64,000 nucleotides of DNA from Gemmatimonadaceae bacterium. Lineage in GTDB: Bacteria; Gemmatimonadota; Gemmatimonadetes; Gemmatimonadales; Gemmatimonadaceae. Location of the stretch: contig DASXKV010000002.1 of NCBI GenBank assembly GCA_036496605.1, forward strand, positions 1-64,000. The letters are read 5' to 3'. Below the pieces are notes generated by a model. The model was not told the origin of the DNA and made no database searches. It saw nothing but the letters and a program-made list of their open reading frames with translations. Of the stretch, positions 8,502 through 16,461 are shown one piece after another; position 1 is the first letter of the stretch; each line of letters starts with the position of its first letter. The translations under genes and the position numbers were made by a program.

Positions 8502-9571
8502 TCTGGACATCCGGCTTCGAGCGCCGCGATGTCGCGATCGGCGTCGGCGAGCAGCAGACGCCGCTCTTCCCAGGGAAGAAACGCCGCGGCGAAGCCGTTT
8601 CGCGCCACCTTGCACAGCTCGGCCAGGGTGAAGCCAAGGTGCGTTGCCGCGGCCTCGTATTCGTCCGTGAGCGTCGTGTCGCTCATCAACCGATTATCGG
8701 TGTTGAGCACGACGTTGAGCCCGCGATCGTAGTACTCGCGCAGCGGATGCGTCTCGAAGTGTTCCGTTGCCCTCGTCTGGACGTTGCTCGTTAGGCAGAT
8801 CTCGAGCGGAATGCGGCGATCGTTGACGTATTGCGTGAGCGATTCATCTTCGGCAAGGCGCGTCGCGTGCCCGATCCGATGCGCGCCACAGACGTGGACC
8901 GCCTGCCGGATTGATTGCGCGCCATCACCTTCCCCTGCGTGGCACGTGCAGGCGAGGTCGTGCTCTCTCGCGTAACGGAACGCGTCGGCGTGAAGCGTTG
9001 CCGGATGGCCGTGCTCGCCGCCAGCGAGATCGAAACCGACGACTCCGCGATGTCGATACGCGACGGCGAGGTGCGCGAGCTCGCGCGAGACGTCGGGCTC
9101 CATCGTGCGCAATGCGCAGATGATCACCTTGCCCACGATGCCGATCTCGCTCGCCGCCCGCGCGAGGCCGCGCAACGGCGCCTCGACAGCCGCGCCGAGA
9201 TCGAGCGCACCACGCACATTGAGAATGGGTGCAAAGCGCACCTCGATGTATCGAACGCCGTCGGCCGAGGCATCCTCAGCAAGCTCGTAGGCGATTCGCT
9301 CGAGCGCATCGGCCGTCTGCATCACCGCGAGCGTCACGTCGAAGCGCTCGAGATATTGCTCCAGTGTGGATGCATCGTGCACACGCATGTACGACCGGAG
9401 CGAATCGACATCGGTTCGCGGCAGCGTCACGTCGTATTCGCGCGCAAGCTCGAGCAGTGTTGCCGGCCGCAGCGAGCCATCGAGATGACAGTGCAGCTCT
9501 GCCTTGGGCAGACGGCGCAGCAGTTCGCGATCGATGGTCGGCGACGTGCGGCGCTCAGGCGTCGGAGCCAC
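8498..9571 (-). CDS. add: Adenosine deaminase
   Basis: The 357-residue zinc hydrolase converts adenosine (or deoxyadenosine) to inosine. The first zinc ligands are in ELHCHLDGSLRP, the catalytic Glu in CHAGEGDG, and a later metal and substrate region in NTDNRLMSDT, as in bacterial adenosine deaminases. It sits between a 5'-nucleotidase that can supply nucleosides and a phosphorylase that consumes inosine, which fits its assignment. The start at 9571 overlaps the upstream 87-aa gene by 17 bp, and its stop overlaps the next gene by 4 bp. Confidence 0.94.
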   Translation of the reverse strand: MAPTPERRTSPTIDRELLRRLPKAELHCHLDGSLRPATLLELAREYDVTLPRTDVDSLRSYMRVHDASTLEQYLERFDVTLAVMQTADALERIAYELAEDASADGVRYIEVRFAPILNVRGALDLGAAVEAPLRGLARAASEIGIVGKVIICALRTMEPDVSRELAHLAVAYRHRGVVGFDLAGGEHGHPATLHADAFRYAREHDLACTCHAGEGDGAQSIRQAVHVCGAHRIGHATRLAEDESLTQYVNDRRIPLEICLTSNVQTRATEHFETHPLREYYDRGLNVVLNTDNRLMSDTTLTDEYEAAATHLGFTLAELCKVARNGFAAAFLPWEERRLLLADADRDIAALEAGCPE

Positions 9572-9818
9572 CGGTCACCTCGTCGCCGTCGCGCTTTCGC
9601 GCCGGAATGAGACGAAAGATCGAACCGGCACTGACACGCACGTCCGCGGCGATCGGGAGTCCGCGGCTGTCGGTGACGACTCGCTCGCCACGCGTCACTG
9701 CTGCCGCTTCGTCGGCGCTCCAGCTGCGGATGGCGTCAAGCACGGACGCACCCGGCGGTACGTCGACGCCCACGGCATTCACGAAGACGCGCACGGAGCG
9801 CGGCACTTCAGCGCTCAT
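9555..9818 (-). CDS. Small hypothetical protein in the purine operon
   Basis: The 87-residue protein is not recognised. It has a compact pattern of short strands around PPGASVLDAIRSW, then GERVVTDSRGLPI and GSIFRLIPARK, and a charged tail ending TGGSDA. The order strand, PPGAS turn, helix, strands is loosely like ThiS/MoaD beta-grasp proteins, but the C-terminal GG is not terminal, so that comparison is weak. It has no signal peptide or membrane segment. It overlaps the nucleotidase stop by 4 bp and the add start by 17 bp. This tight coupling argues that it is a real gene tied to the pathway. Confidence 0.7.
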   Translation of the reverse strand: MSAEVPRSVRVFVNAVGVDVPPGASVLDAIRSWSADEAAAVTRGERVVTDSRGLPIAADVRVSAGSIFRLIPARKRDGDEVTGGSDA

Positions 9819-12800
9819 GGACGAGGCGCAATCACGAAGCGCTTGTCGTTGGGTGACGCCACAGGCTGTTGTTGATGCTGGAGATACCTGATGAACGCGT
9901 CGAGGTCGACGAGGTCCAGGTTTTCGGCCCGCCTAACGGCGCTGCCGAAACCGAGACCGCTGCCGCCTGTATACTCGAAATCGTTGAGGACGACGGTATA
10001 GCTCCGATTCTCGTCCAGCGGCGAATCGCCGATCCGGACCGAGACCAGCCGCGAGCCAGGCGCTCGCGTCGTATCGTACTCGAGCACGGCTCCGCTGATG
10101 TGGACGATCGGCCGTCGCTTGCCGAGAAGATTCTCGAAGTAACTCCGCAGGTCGCGACCGCCGACGGTCACGCGATAGAGGATATTCCCAAACGGCTGCA
10201 CCTCGAAGAGATCCCCGTACGTCGCCGTGCCCGCGCGCAAGGGTGCGCGGATGCCGCCGTTATTCATGATGCCGATGTCGCCGTTCCCTTCGACGCGCAT
10301 CGCGTCCGCGATGAGATTGCCTAACGCCACTTGCTCTTCGGCGCCCGTGGCGGACTTCTTCATATACTCCGCAACTCGGGCGATGGGCCGATTGGCCCGT
10401 GGCGCTGCTGCGCTCGTCGCCTGAGCGACGAGCGCATTGATCGCCGAATCCGGGGCAATGGAGTCGGGCAGGACGTCGCGCACGTCGTGCGCCGGCATCG
10501 TCCCCTCAGGCGCATCGAGCGGCAAATCGACGACGTCGATCGCCTGCCCCTGGGAACGTCCCTGAACGATCGGCGTGCCATGTACGAGCGTATTCACGAG
10601 GGAATGCGTGTGGCCACTGATGATCGCGTCCACGTGCTGGCTCAGTCGCTGTGCGAGGTCGACGATCTCGCCCGCACAACCGCTTCGGCCCGTGCGGTCG
10701 CAGAAAGCGCCGGCATGGGCCACGACGACGACAACGTCGGCCCCGTTCGCTCGCAGCCGCCGCGTTAGGCTGTCGACGATCGGCGCGGGATCATCGAACC
10801 GCAAACCAACGACATTCGACGCACGTGTCGAAGTTGGCGTCGATCTCGTCGCGAGGCCGATGACGCCGACCTCGATCCCGCCGCGCCTAATCAGCGTGTC
10901 GCTCCGAATCCACGGAACGGCGTGGCCCAGCGTGTCGCGGACGTTCGCGCCTAGGATCGCGTAGTGCGCCTGACGCATGCGCGCGCGCAGCGTATCCTGT
11001 CCCCAATCGAACTCGTGGTTGCCGAGGGCGCCCGCGGCCAGCCCGAGCTGATTGAAGACATCGACGACGGGACGGCCGAAGGCGAAGTTCGACGCCGGAG
11101 TGCCCTGAAACTCGTCGCCGCCGTCGAGCAGCAGCGCGGTGCACTGCGGCAGCTTGCATTCCGCCTCGGCGCGCTGAATCGCGGCGGCGACGTACGCCAG
11201 GCCTCCGCGCAGTACGCCGTTCGCGTCCGGACGCGGCTCGAGCGCGCCGTGCACGTCGTTCGTGCCGATCAGGCGAAGACGACGGCCTGCTATCGCTGGT
11301 CGCGCCGCCGTCCGCGTCGCGCCTTCGCCCGGAATGCGGTGCATCGACGCGTACGCCGTCGCAACGGCAGCGTTAGGCACGATCTCCCAGCTGTGACGAG
11401 CGTACTCCGACGGATCCAGCGTCTTCCGCGCGCGTACTTCGTCGATGAGCAGCTGGCGAATCTCCAGTTGGCGGTCGTCGAGATTCTTCGAGCCGGCGAG
11501 CATTGCGTAGCCGCCGCCGCCCGTCTGACGATAGTTGTTGAGCGCGAACGTGAAGCTATCCGTCGGCGCGACCAGTCGGCCCTGATACTCGAGTCTCGTG
11601 ATGCGCGCGCCGATCGGCTTCGAGACGTCGATTGTGTAGTTGGCGCCGCCAACGATGTCGAAGTTGTACCCTGGAATCGATGGATCGACACCAACGACGC
11701 CGTGTGCATCGGTTCGGAAATAGCGTGCGCTGAACTCGAGATAATCGCGAAGCTGGCGCCCGGAGATTCGGATCTTGCGCAATGTGTTGTCGTACGGATA
11801 CAGCGCCGCAATTCGCGCGACGGTTACCGGCCCGGCCGCGAGATTCGCGTCGAGCGAAAAGGCCGCCGTCGACGCGAGCTGCGCGCCGGTTGCTTTGCGC
11901 TCGACGTCGAGAATGAAGTCGATGAGCGGTGTATCGAGGACGCGCGCCGAATCAGCGCGCCACGCAACGATCGTCGTGCCGACCGGTTGCGTCGCATAGG
12001 CAAGCGTTGCCTTGTGTGCTGCCTCCGTCGCGGCGATCACCACCGCATTCTCGGCGTGGCCGGCCGCAGGAATGAGCGTGCTATGCTTCTCCACGACGCG
12101 CCAGTGCGCGCCTTCTCGCGCCAGTCGCAGCGTCGCGACGCCGAGACTCGTCGCCCAATTCTTCGGCTGCATGAGTAGCGCGCCATCGATCATGGAATCG
12201 GCGAGCTCTTTGTGGGAGTGGCCATAGACGATGAGATCGATCCCCGGCACCTCACGCGCGACGCGCGCAGTCACATTCTCGCTCGCGACCTTGGTGCTCA
12301 CCGTGTCGTAGCTCGACGGTTCGTTGAGCCCCGAGTGCAGCATCACGATCACGACGTCCGCGCCCGCGGCGCGCGCCGCGGCGACCGATTCGCGAACGGA
12401 TGGGATGATGTCGCGCACAACGATTCGACCGGCGAGGTTGTCGCGATCCCAAACGTTGGAGCCGGGCGTCGTTCCGCCGACGAGCCCGATCCTCACCCCC
12501 TCGCGCACGATCATTTTCCACGCGGTGAACGCGTGGTGCCCGTCAGACGAATATGCGTTGGCTGCCAGCATCGGGAAGCGCGCATCTGCTATCATGCGAC
12601 GCAGCGTCGGCACGCCATAATTGAATTCGTGATTACCGATCGCCGCCGCGTCATACGACATCGCGTTCATTGCCGCCGCCACCGGATGGGGTCGCAGCGA
12701 ACTGCTCGGTAATCGAGCGGCCACGTACGTCAGCGGATTCCCCTGGAGCAGATCGCCCGCATCAACGAGCACAACGCGTCCGGGATTCGCACCGCGTAGC

Positions 12801-13078
12801 GAATCGACGATTGTCGCGAGGCGCGTAAGTCCGCGCTCGGGCTCGGGCGCGTTGGCGTAGTAATCCCAGCTGCGAAGCCGCCCATGTGTGTCCGTCGTGG
12901 CCGCGACGACTAAATCGACTTCCGAGCGATGGGGGCTCGGCGGCACATTGATCCGCGTGAGGCGCGTCGAGCGAAGGTCGAAGCGCGATGTCGGCGTCGC
13001 GCAGCCGATCGCGAGAGCAGCAAATGCGAGAAGCGGCGCGCGGCGCTGCACCGCGCCGAGCGAGAGGGGATGCATCAT
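9815..13078 (-). CDS. Tandem double 5'-nucleotidase (two UshA-like modules)
   Basis: This 1087-residue protein is two complete UshA/5'-nucleotidase modules in one chain. Module 1 has the metallophosphatase motifs TTDTHGRL (Asp63, His65) and GNHEFNYG (148-155), then a nucleotidase C-terminal domain. Module 2 starts near residue 605 with TNDVHGALEP, then GGDEFQGT and GNHEFDWG, and its own C-terminal domain. Both modules keep the metal-ligand motifs. The N-terminus is a lipoprotein-like signal (ALAIGC, Cys26). It probably dephosphorylates nucleotides outside the inner membrane, releasing nucleosides and phosphate. Most UshA-family enzymes are about 550 residues, so this is double length. It is the first gene of the salvage operon and overlaps the next gene by 4 bp. 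Confidence 0.92.
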   Translation of the reverse strand: MMHPLSLGAVQRRAPLLAFAALAIGCATPTSRFDLRSTRLTRINVPPSPHRSEVDLVVAATTDTHGRLRSWDYYANAPEPERGLTRLATIVDSLRGANPGRVVLVDAGDLLQGNPLTYVAARLPSSSLRPHPVAAAMNAMSYDAAAIGNHEFNYGVPTLRRMIADARFPMLAANAYSSDGHHAFTAWKMIVREGVRIGLVGGTTPGSNVWDRDNLAGRIVVRDIIPSVRESVAAARAAGADVVIVMLHSGLNEPSSYDTVSTKVASENVTARVAREVPGIDLIVYGHSHKELADSMIDGALLMQPKNWATSLGVATLRLAREGAHWRVVEKHSTLIPAAGHAENAVVIAATEAAHKATLAYATQPVGTTIVAWRADSARVLDTPLIDFILDVERKATGAQLASTAAFSLDANLAAGPVTVARIAALYPYDNTLRKIRISGRQLRDYLEFSARYFRTDAHGVVGVDPSIPGYNFDIVGGANYTIDVSKPIGARITRLEYQGRLVAPTDSFTFALNNYRQTGGGGYAMLAGSKNLDDRQLEIRQLLIDEVRARKTLDPSEYARHSWEIVPNAAVATAYASMHRIPGEGATRTAARPAIAGRRLRLIGTNDVHGALEPRPDANGVLRGGLAYVAAAIQRAEAECKLPQCTALLLDGGDEFQGTPASNFAFGRPVVDVFNQLGLAAGALGNHEFDWGQDTLRARMRQAHYAILGANVRDTLGHAVPWIRSDTLIRRGGIEVGVIGLATRSTPTSTRASNVVGLRFDDPAPIVDSLTRRLRANGADVVVVVAHAGAFCDRTGRSGCAGEIVDLAQRLSQHVDAIISGHTHSLVNTLVHGTPIVQGRSQGQAIDVVDLPLDAPEGTMPAHDVRDVLPDSIAPDSAINALVAQATSAAAPRANRPIARVAEYMKKSATGAEEQVALGNLIADAMRVEGNGDIGIMNNGGIRAPLRAGTATYGDLFEVQPFGNILYRVTVGGRDLRSYFENLLGKRRPIVHISGAVLEYDTTRAPGSRLVSVRIGDSPLDENRSYTVVLNDFEYTGGSGLGFGSAVRRAENLDLVDLDAFIRYLQHQQQPVASPNDKRFVIAPRP

Positions 13079-13185
13079 GGCGACAAGCTAGCGGCACGAC
13101 GGAGGAGGTGGCAGTGTATGCTTATACATGATCGTGACAGAGCGGCCGCTTCATTCCCACCGCGGCCCACGTCAACTTCTGCGCG
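13079..13185. promoter_or_regulatory. Divergent intergenic region with a small palindrome
   Basis: This 107-bp gap separates the divergent nucleotidase operon and udk. It should hold promoters for both. A short inverted repeat, TGTAT-GCTT-ATACA, lies at 13115-13128. It could be an operator, or part of a -10 region (TATACA is embedded in it). No strong consensus promoter could be assigned. Confidence 0.35.
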
Positions 13186-13893
13186 ATGTCGTCGTCCGGG
13201 CCCAGGCGTGACTCGATCGGGCAATCACCAGTGAAGCCGCTCATCATCGGCATCGCAGGCGGTACCGGGTCCGGCAAATCCACCGTCGCGAGAAACGTGG
13301 CGAAGGCACTCTCCACGTCGTCGGTGGCGTTCATCGACATGGATGCGTATTACCGCAACTTCGCGCACGTACCACTCGAGGAGCGACGACACATCAACTG
13401 GGACCATCCCGATGCATTCGACTGGGAGCTCCTCCTCACTCATCTTACCGCGCTTCTCGACGGCGAGTCGATCGACAAGCCGATTTACGATTTCGTCTCA
13501 CACGCGCGAAGCGCACAGAAGACATCGATTGCCGCGGCCGAGGTCATCGTCATCGACGGCATTCTGCTGTTCGTCGACGCGCGCGTTCGCGATCTCTGCG
13601 ACGTGAAAGTCTTCGTCGATGCGGACGCGGACATTCGCCTCATCCGGCGCATTCGTCGCGACGTCGCCAAGCGAGGCCGCGCGCTCGACGACGTCATCGA
13701 ACAGTACCTAACGACAGTTCAGCCGATGCATCTGCAGTTCGTCGAGCCGAGCAAGCGGTACGCAGACGTCATCGTGCCTCGTGGCGGACATAATCCCGTG
13801 GCCATCGAGATGATCGTCGCGAAGATCGAGCGTCGACTCGCCTCAACCCGCATCGACCAGCCCGCGCATGCGGGCGAGAGCACGCGCGCGTGA
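13186..13893 (+). CDS. udk: Uridine kinase
   Basis: The protein phosphorylates uridine and cytidine to UMP and CMP in pyrimidine salvage. From the ATG at 13186 it has 235 residues. The P-loop is GIAGGTGSGKST, followed by the FIDMDAYYRN and INWDHPDAFDWELL segments typical of Udk, and YDFVSHAR. A GTG at 13231, directly before KPLIIGIAGG, is an alternative start that would remove 15 non-conserved residues. The stop overlaps the GTG start of the response regulator as GTGA, so nucleoside salvage and the Pho-type regulator are translationally coupled. Confidence 0.93.
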   Translation: MSSSGPRRDSIGQSPVKPLIIGIAGGTGSGKSTVARNVAKALSTSSVAFIDMDAYYRNFAHVPLEERRHINWDHPDAFDWELLLTHLTALLDGESIDKPIYDFVSHARSAQKTSIAAAEVIVIDGILLFVDARVRDLCDVKVFVDADADIRLIRRIRRDVAKRGRALDDVIEQYLTTVQPMHLQFVEPSKRYADVIVPRGGHNPVAIEMIVAKIERRLASTRIDQPAHAGESTRA

Positions 13894-14636
13894 CCTTCGG
13901 AGCCGGCGGCGGGACAGGCGAGGCGACAACACAAGCAGGTCAGCGTATCCTCGTCGTTGACGACGAAGCCGACATCGTCGCGCTCATCGTGTACCATCTT
14001 GCCAAGGCTGGATATCGCGTGTCGACGGCGGCGACCGGCACCGATGCGCTCGACGCCGCGCGGCGTGAGCAACCCTTGCTGATCGTTCTCGATCTGATGT
14101 TGCCGGATGTCTCCGGCTACGACGTCCTCGAGCAGTTGCGCGGCTCAGAGGCGACGGAGACGGTCGGTGTCCTGATGCTCACGGCGCGCGTCGAGGAAGC
14201 AGATCGGGTACGTGGTCTCGCTCTTGGTGCCGACGACTATCTCACGAAGCCCTTCAGCCCACAGGAGCTCGTGCTGCGCGTCGGCGCCATTCTGCGACGC
14301 ATGGCTGCCGGTCCCAGTGCGCCGTCCGATGTGCTTGCAATTGGACCGATCCACATCGATCGAAGCGAGCACCGCGTGCTCGTCGAGGGTTCGGTCGTCG
14401 ACCTCACACCGACCGAATACAAACTGCTCCTGATGCTCGCGGAGCGTCGAGGACGCGTGCAGGCGCGCGGGCACTTACTCGAGACAGTCTGGGAAGCGGC
14501 GCCCGACATTCAGACACGCACCGTCGACATGCACGTTCAGCGACTCCGCGCGAAGCTCGGTCACGCAGGTGCGCTGATCGAAACCGTGCGTGGCTTCGGT
14601 TACCGGTTGCGGGCAGAAACCGCGCGCTCCTCGTGA
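13890..14636 (+). CDS. phoB: OmpR/PhoB-family response regulator
   Basis: The 248-residue protein has a receiver domain (LVVDDEADIV, phospho-acceptor Asp68 in VLDLMLPDVSG, Lys120 in YLTKPF). A winged-helix DNA-binding domain follows, with the typical TPTEYKLLLMLAERRGRV and TVDMHVQRLRAKLG segments. The start is GTG, overlapping the udk stop by 4 bp. The next gene is its sensor kinase. Assignment as PhoB rests on the neighbouring ppx, ppk1, pit and PhoU-like genes and on the PAS-containing kinase. The family call is firm; the specific phosphate role is inferred. Confidence 0.88.
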   Translation: MTFGAGGGTGEATTQAGQRILVVDDEADIVALIVYHLAKAGYRVSTAATGTDALDAARREQPLLIVLDLMLPDVSGYDVLEQLRGSEATETVGVLMLTARVEEADRVRGLALGADDYLTKPFSPQELVLRVGAILRRMAAGPSAPSDVLAIGPIHIDRSEHRVLVEGSVVDLTPTEYKLLLMLAERRGRVQARGHLLETVWEAAPDIQTRTVDMHVQRLRAKLGHAGALIETVRGFGYRLRAETARSS

Positions 14637-14658
14637 GGCATTTCATCGGGGGGCACGC

Positions 14659-16359
14659 GTGACGCTCACCAAGCGGCTGGTCCTGGGCTCGCTCGTCCTG
14701 GTCTTTCTGCTCGTCGCAGCTATCGTCGTGCTGTCCGGGAATCGCCTCGAGACGCGCCTCGTCGAAGAGACGACAGCAGAGCTGACTCGTGAAGCACGGG
14801 TGATTGGAATGTTGTGGCGGCCAGGCTTCGATACCGACGCGTTGGCGGATTCGGCCGGTGCGGCGCTCCAGCGCCGCGTAACCTTGATTGATTCGTTGGG
14901 CGTTGTCCGTGGCGATTCGCACTTCGACGGCGAGGAGTTGCAACACCTCGAGAACCACTCGACCCGAGCCGAGATCATCGCGGCACGTTCGCAGGGCATC
15001 GGCGTCGGTCACCGGCGCAGCGCGTCTGCTGGCGACGACGAGCTCTATGTTGCGATCCGGCACCCGTTAGGCTTCGTACGGGTATCGATCAGCACCGCCA
15101 CGCTCCGAGATATCGTGTCCGGCGCTCGGCGAGACGTGCTTGTCGCGGGCCTGATCGCAGTCGTCGGCACGCTGCTGCTGGCGTATCTCTTCTCGCGCAG
15201 TGTGACGCGTCCCGTCGTCGAGCTGCGTGACGTGGCGCGAGCGATCGCTGCTGGTGATCTCGACCGGCGGCCGTCGCTCTCGGCTCCCGGAGAAGTCGGC
15301 GATCTGGCGCTCGCGTTACATCGGATGTCCGAGCAATTGGCGACGCGACTGCACGCGCTCGAAGCCGACGACGCGCTGATGTCGGCGCTCGTCGAATCGA
15401 TCAACGAAGGCGTGGTCGCCGTCAGTGGGCGCGGGAGCGTCGTTCGATTGAACGAGAGAGCGCGCGCGTTCCTCGGCGTGGAGAGCGCGGTGCCCTTCCC
15501 CGCGGATCGGCTTCCGCAGGAGCCAGCGGTTCGTGCCGCGCTGCGCGACGCAATGTCGGGCGCGCCCACCGAGCTTCGCGAGATGTTGTTCGCGGGCCGC
15601 ACGCTTGCGCTCACGGCCCGGCCATTGCCAGATGGCGGTGCCGTGCTCGCGCTTTTGGACCTAACGACTCGGCGTCGCCTCGAGACCATTCGGCGCGATT
15701 TCGTTGCCAACGTCTCACACGAGCTGAAAACACCGCTCACGGTGATCAGCGGGTTCGCCGAAACGCTTCTCGACGCGGACATCAGCCCCGAGCATCGCCG
15801 TCAATTCGTCGGCACGATTCAGGCGAACGTCGTGCGCATGCAGCGCATCGTAGACGACCTGCTCGATCTGGCGCGTTACGAATCCGGCGGCTGGGCACCC
15901 AATCCGATTTCCGTCGATCTCAACGCCGCCGCGGGCGAAGTGCTCGCGATCGTTCAGTCGGAAGCCACGCGCAAGAAGCTCGACCTCCGCACGTCGATCT
16001 CTGCTGGCGCCGGGCGCGCCACCGCCGACCCGACGGCATTACGACAGATTCTGCAGAACCTGGTCGAGAATGCGGTGCGCTATACGGCGAACGGAAGCGT
16101 GACCGTGTTCGCGCAACGCAGAGACAGCGGAACCGTCGTCGGCGTGCGCGACACCGGCGTCGGAATACCGCGTGAGCATCTGCCGCGCATTTTCGAACGC
16201 TTCTACCGCGTCGATGCGGGACGCTCGCGCGAAGTGGGCGGCACGGGTCTCGGTCTCGCCATCGTGAAGCATTTGGCCGAGGCACATGGCGGCTCCGTGC
16301 GAGCGACGAGCACGGTTGGATCGGGCACGGAGATCGCCGTGTTCTTTCCCGACGCGTAG
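14659..16359 (+). CDS. phoR: Sensor histidine kinase (PhoR-like)
   Basis: With the GTG at 14659, which follows a GGGGGG ribosome site at the right distance, the kinase has 566 residues. A longer frame upstream lies mostly inside the preceding gene. Order: transmembrane segment about 9-26, extracytoplasmic sensor region about 30-155, second transmembrane segment about 160-178, HAMP about 180-231, PAS-like about 240-335. The dimerisation domain has phospho-acceptor His354 (NVSHELKTPL), and the ATPase domain has NLVENAVRYT, DTGVGIPREH and GGTGLGLAIV. This PAS-HisKA layout is that of PhoR. It is separated from ppx by an inverted-repeat element. Confidence 0.9.
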   Translation: MTLTKRLVLGSLVLVFLLVAAIVVLSGNRLETRLVEETTAELTREARVIGMLWRPGFDTDALADSAGAALQRRVTLIDSLGVVRGDSHFDGEELQHLENHSTRAEIIAARSQGIGVGHRRSASAGDDELYVAIRHPLGFVRVSISTATLRDIVSGARRDVLVAGLIAVVGTLLLAYLFSRSVTRPVVELRDVARAIAAGDLDRRPSLSAPGEVGDLALALHRMSEQLATRLHALEADDALMSALVESINEGVVAVSGRGSVVRLNERARAFLGVESAVPFPADRLPQEPAVRAALRDAMSGAPTELREMLFAGRTLALTARPLPDGGAVLALLDLTTRRRLETIRRDFVANVSHELKTPLTVISGFAETLLDADISPEHRRQFVGTIQANVVRMQRIVDDLLDLARYESGGWAPNPISVDLNAAAGEVLAIVQSEATRKKLDLRTSISAGAGRATADPTALRQILQNLVENAVRYTANGSVTVFAQRRDSGTVVGVRDTGVGIPREHLPRIFERFYRVDAGRSREVGGTGLGLAIVKHLAEAHGGSVRATSTVGSGTEIAVFFPDA

Positions 16360-16461
16360 TTGGTCGTCGGTTATTGGTGGTTGGTGATTCCGAAGTCACC
16401 AACAACCAACAACCAATCACCGATCCACCACCACCAACGAGTCACCACTAAATTTCCGCGC
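16360..16461. repeat. TTGGTGG-type inverted repeat between phoR and ppx
   Basis: The unit TTGGTGGTTGGTGA (16374-16387) is followed after 8 nt by its near-perfect complement TCACCAACAACCAA (16396-16409; one mismatch). Further CCACCACCACCAA units continue to about 16434. The element can form a stable hairpin directly after the phoR stop and before the likely ppx start. It belongs to the same family as 1186-1296 and 18073-18155. Confidence 0.7.

Noticed and set aside
16360-16461. Translation of ppx from the ATG at 16360
   Set aside because: This start would translate the inverted repeat and give a low-complexity leader unlike any Ppx N-terminus; the GTG at 16462 is preferred.
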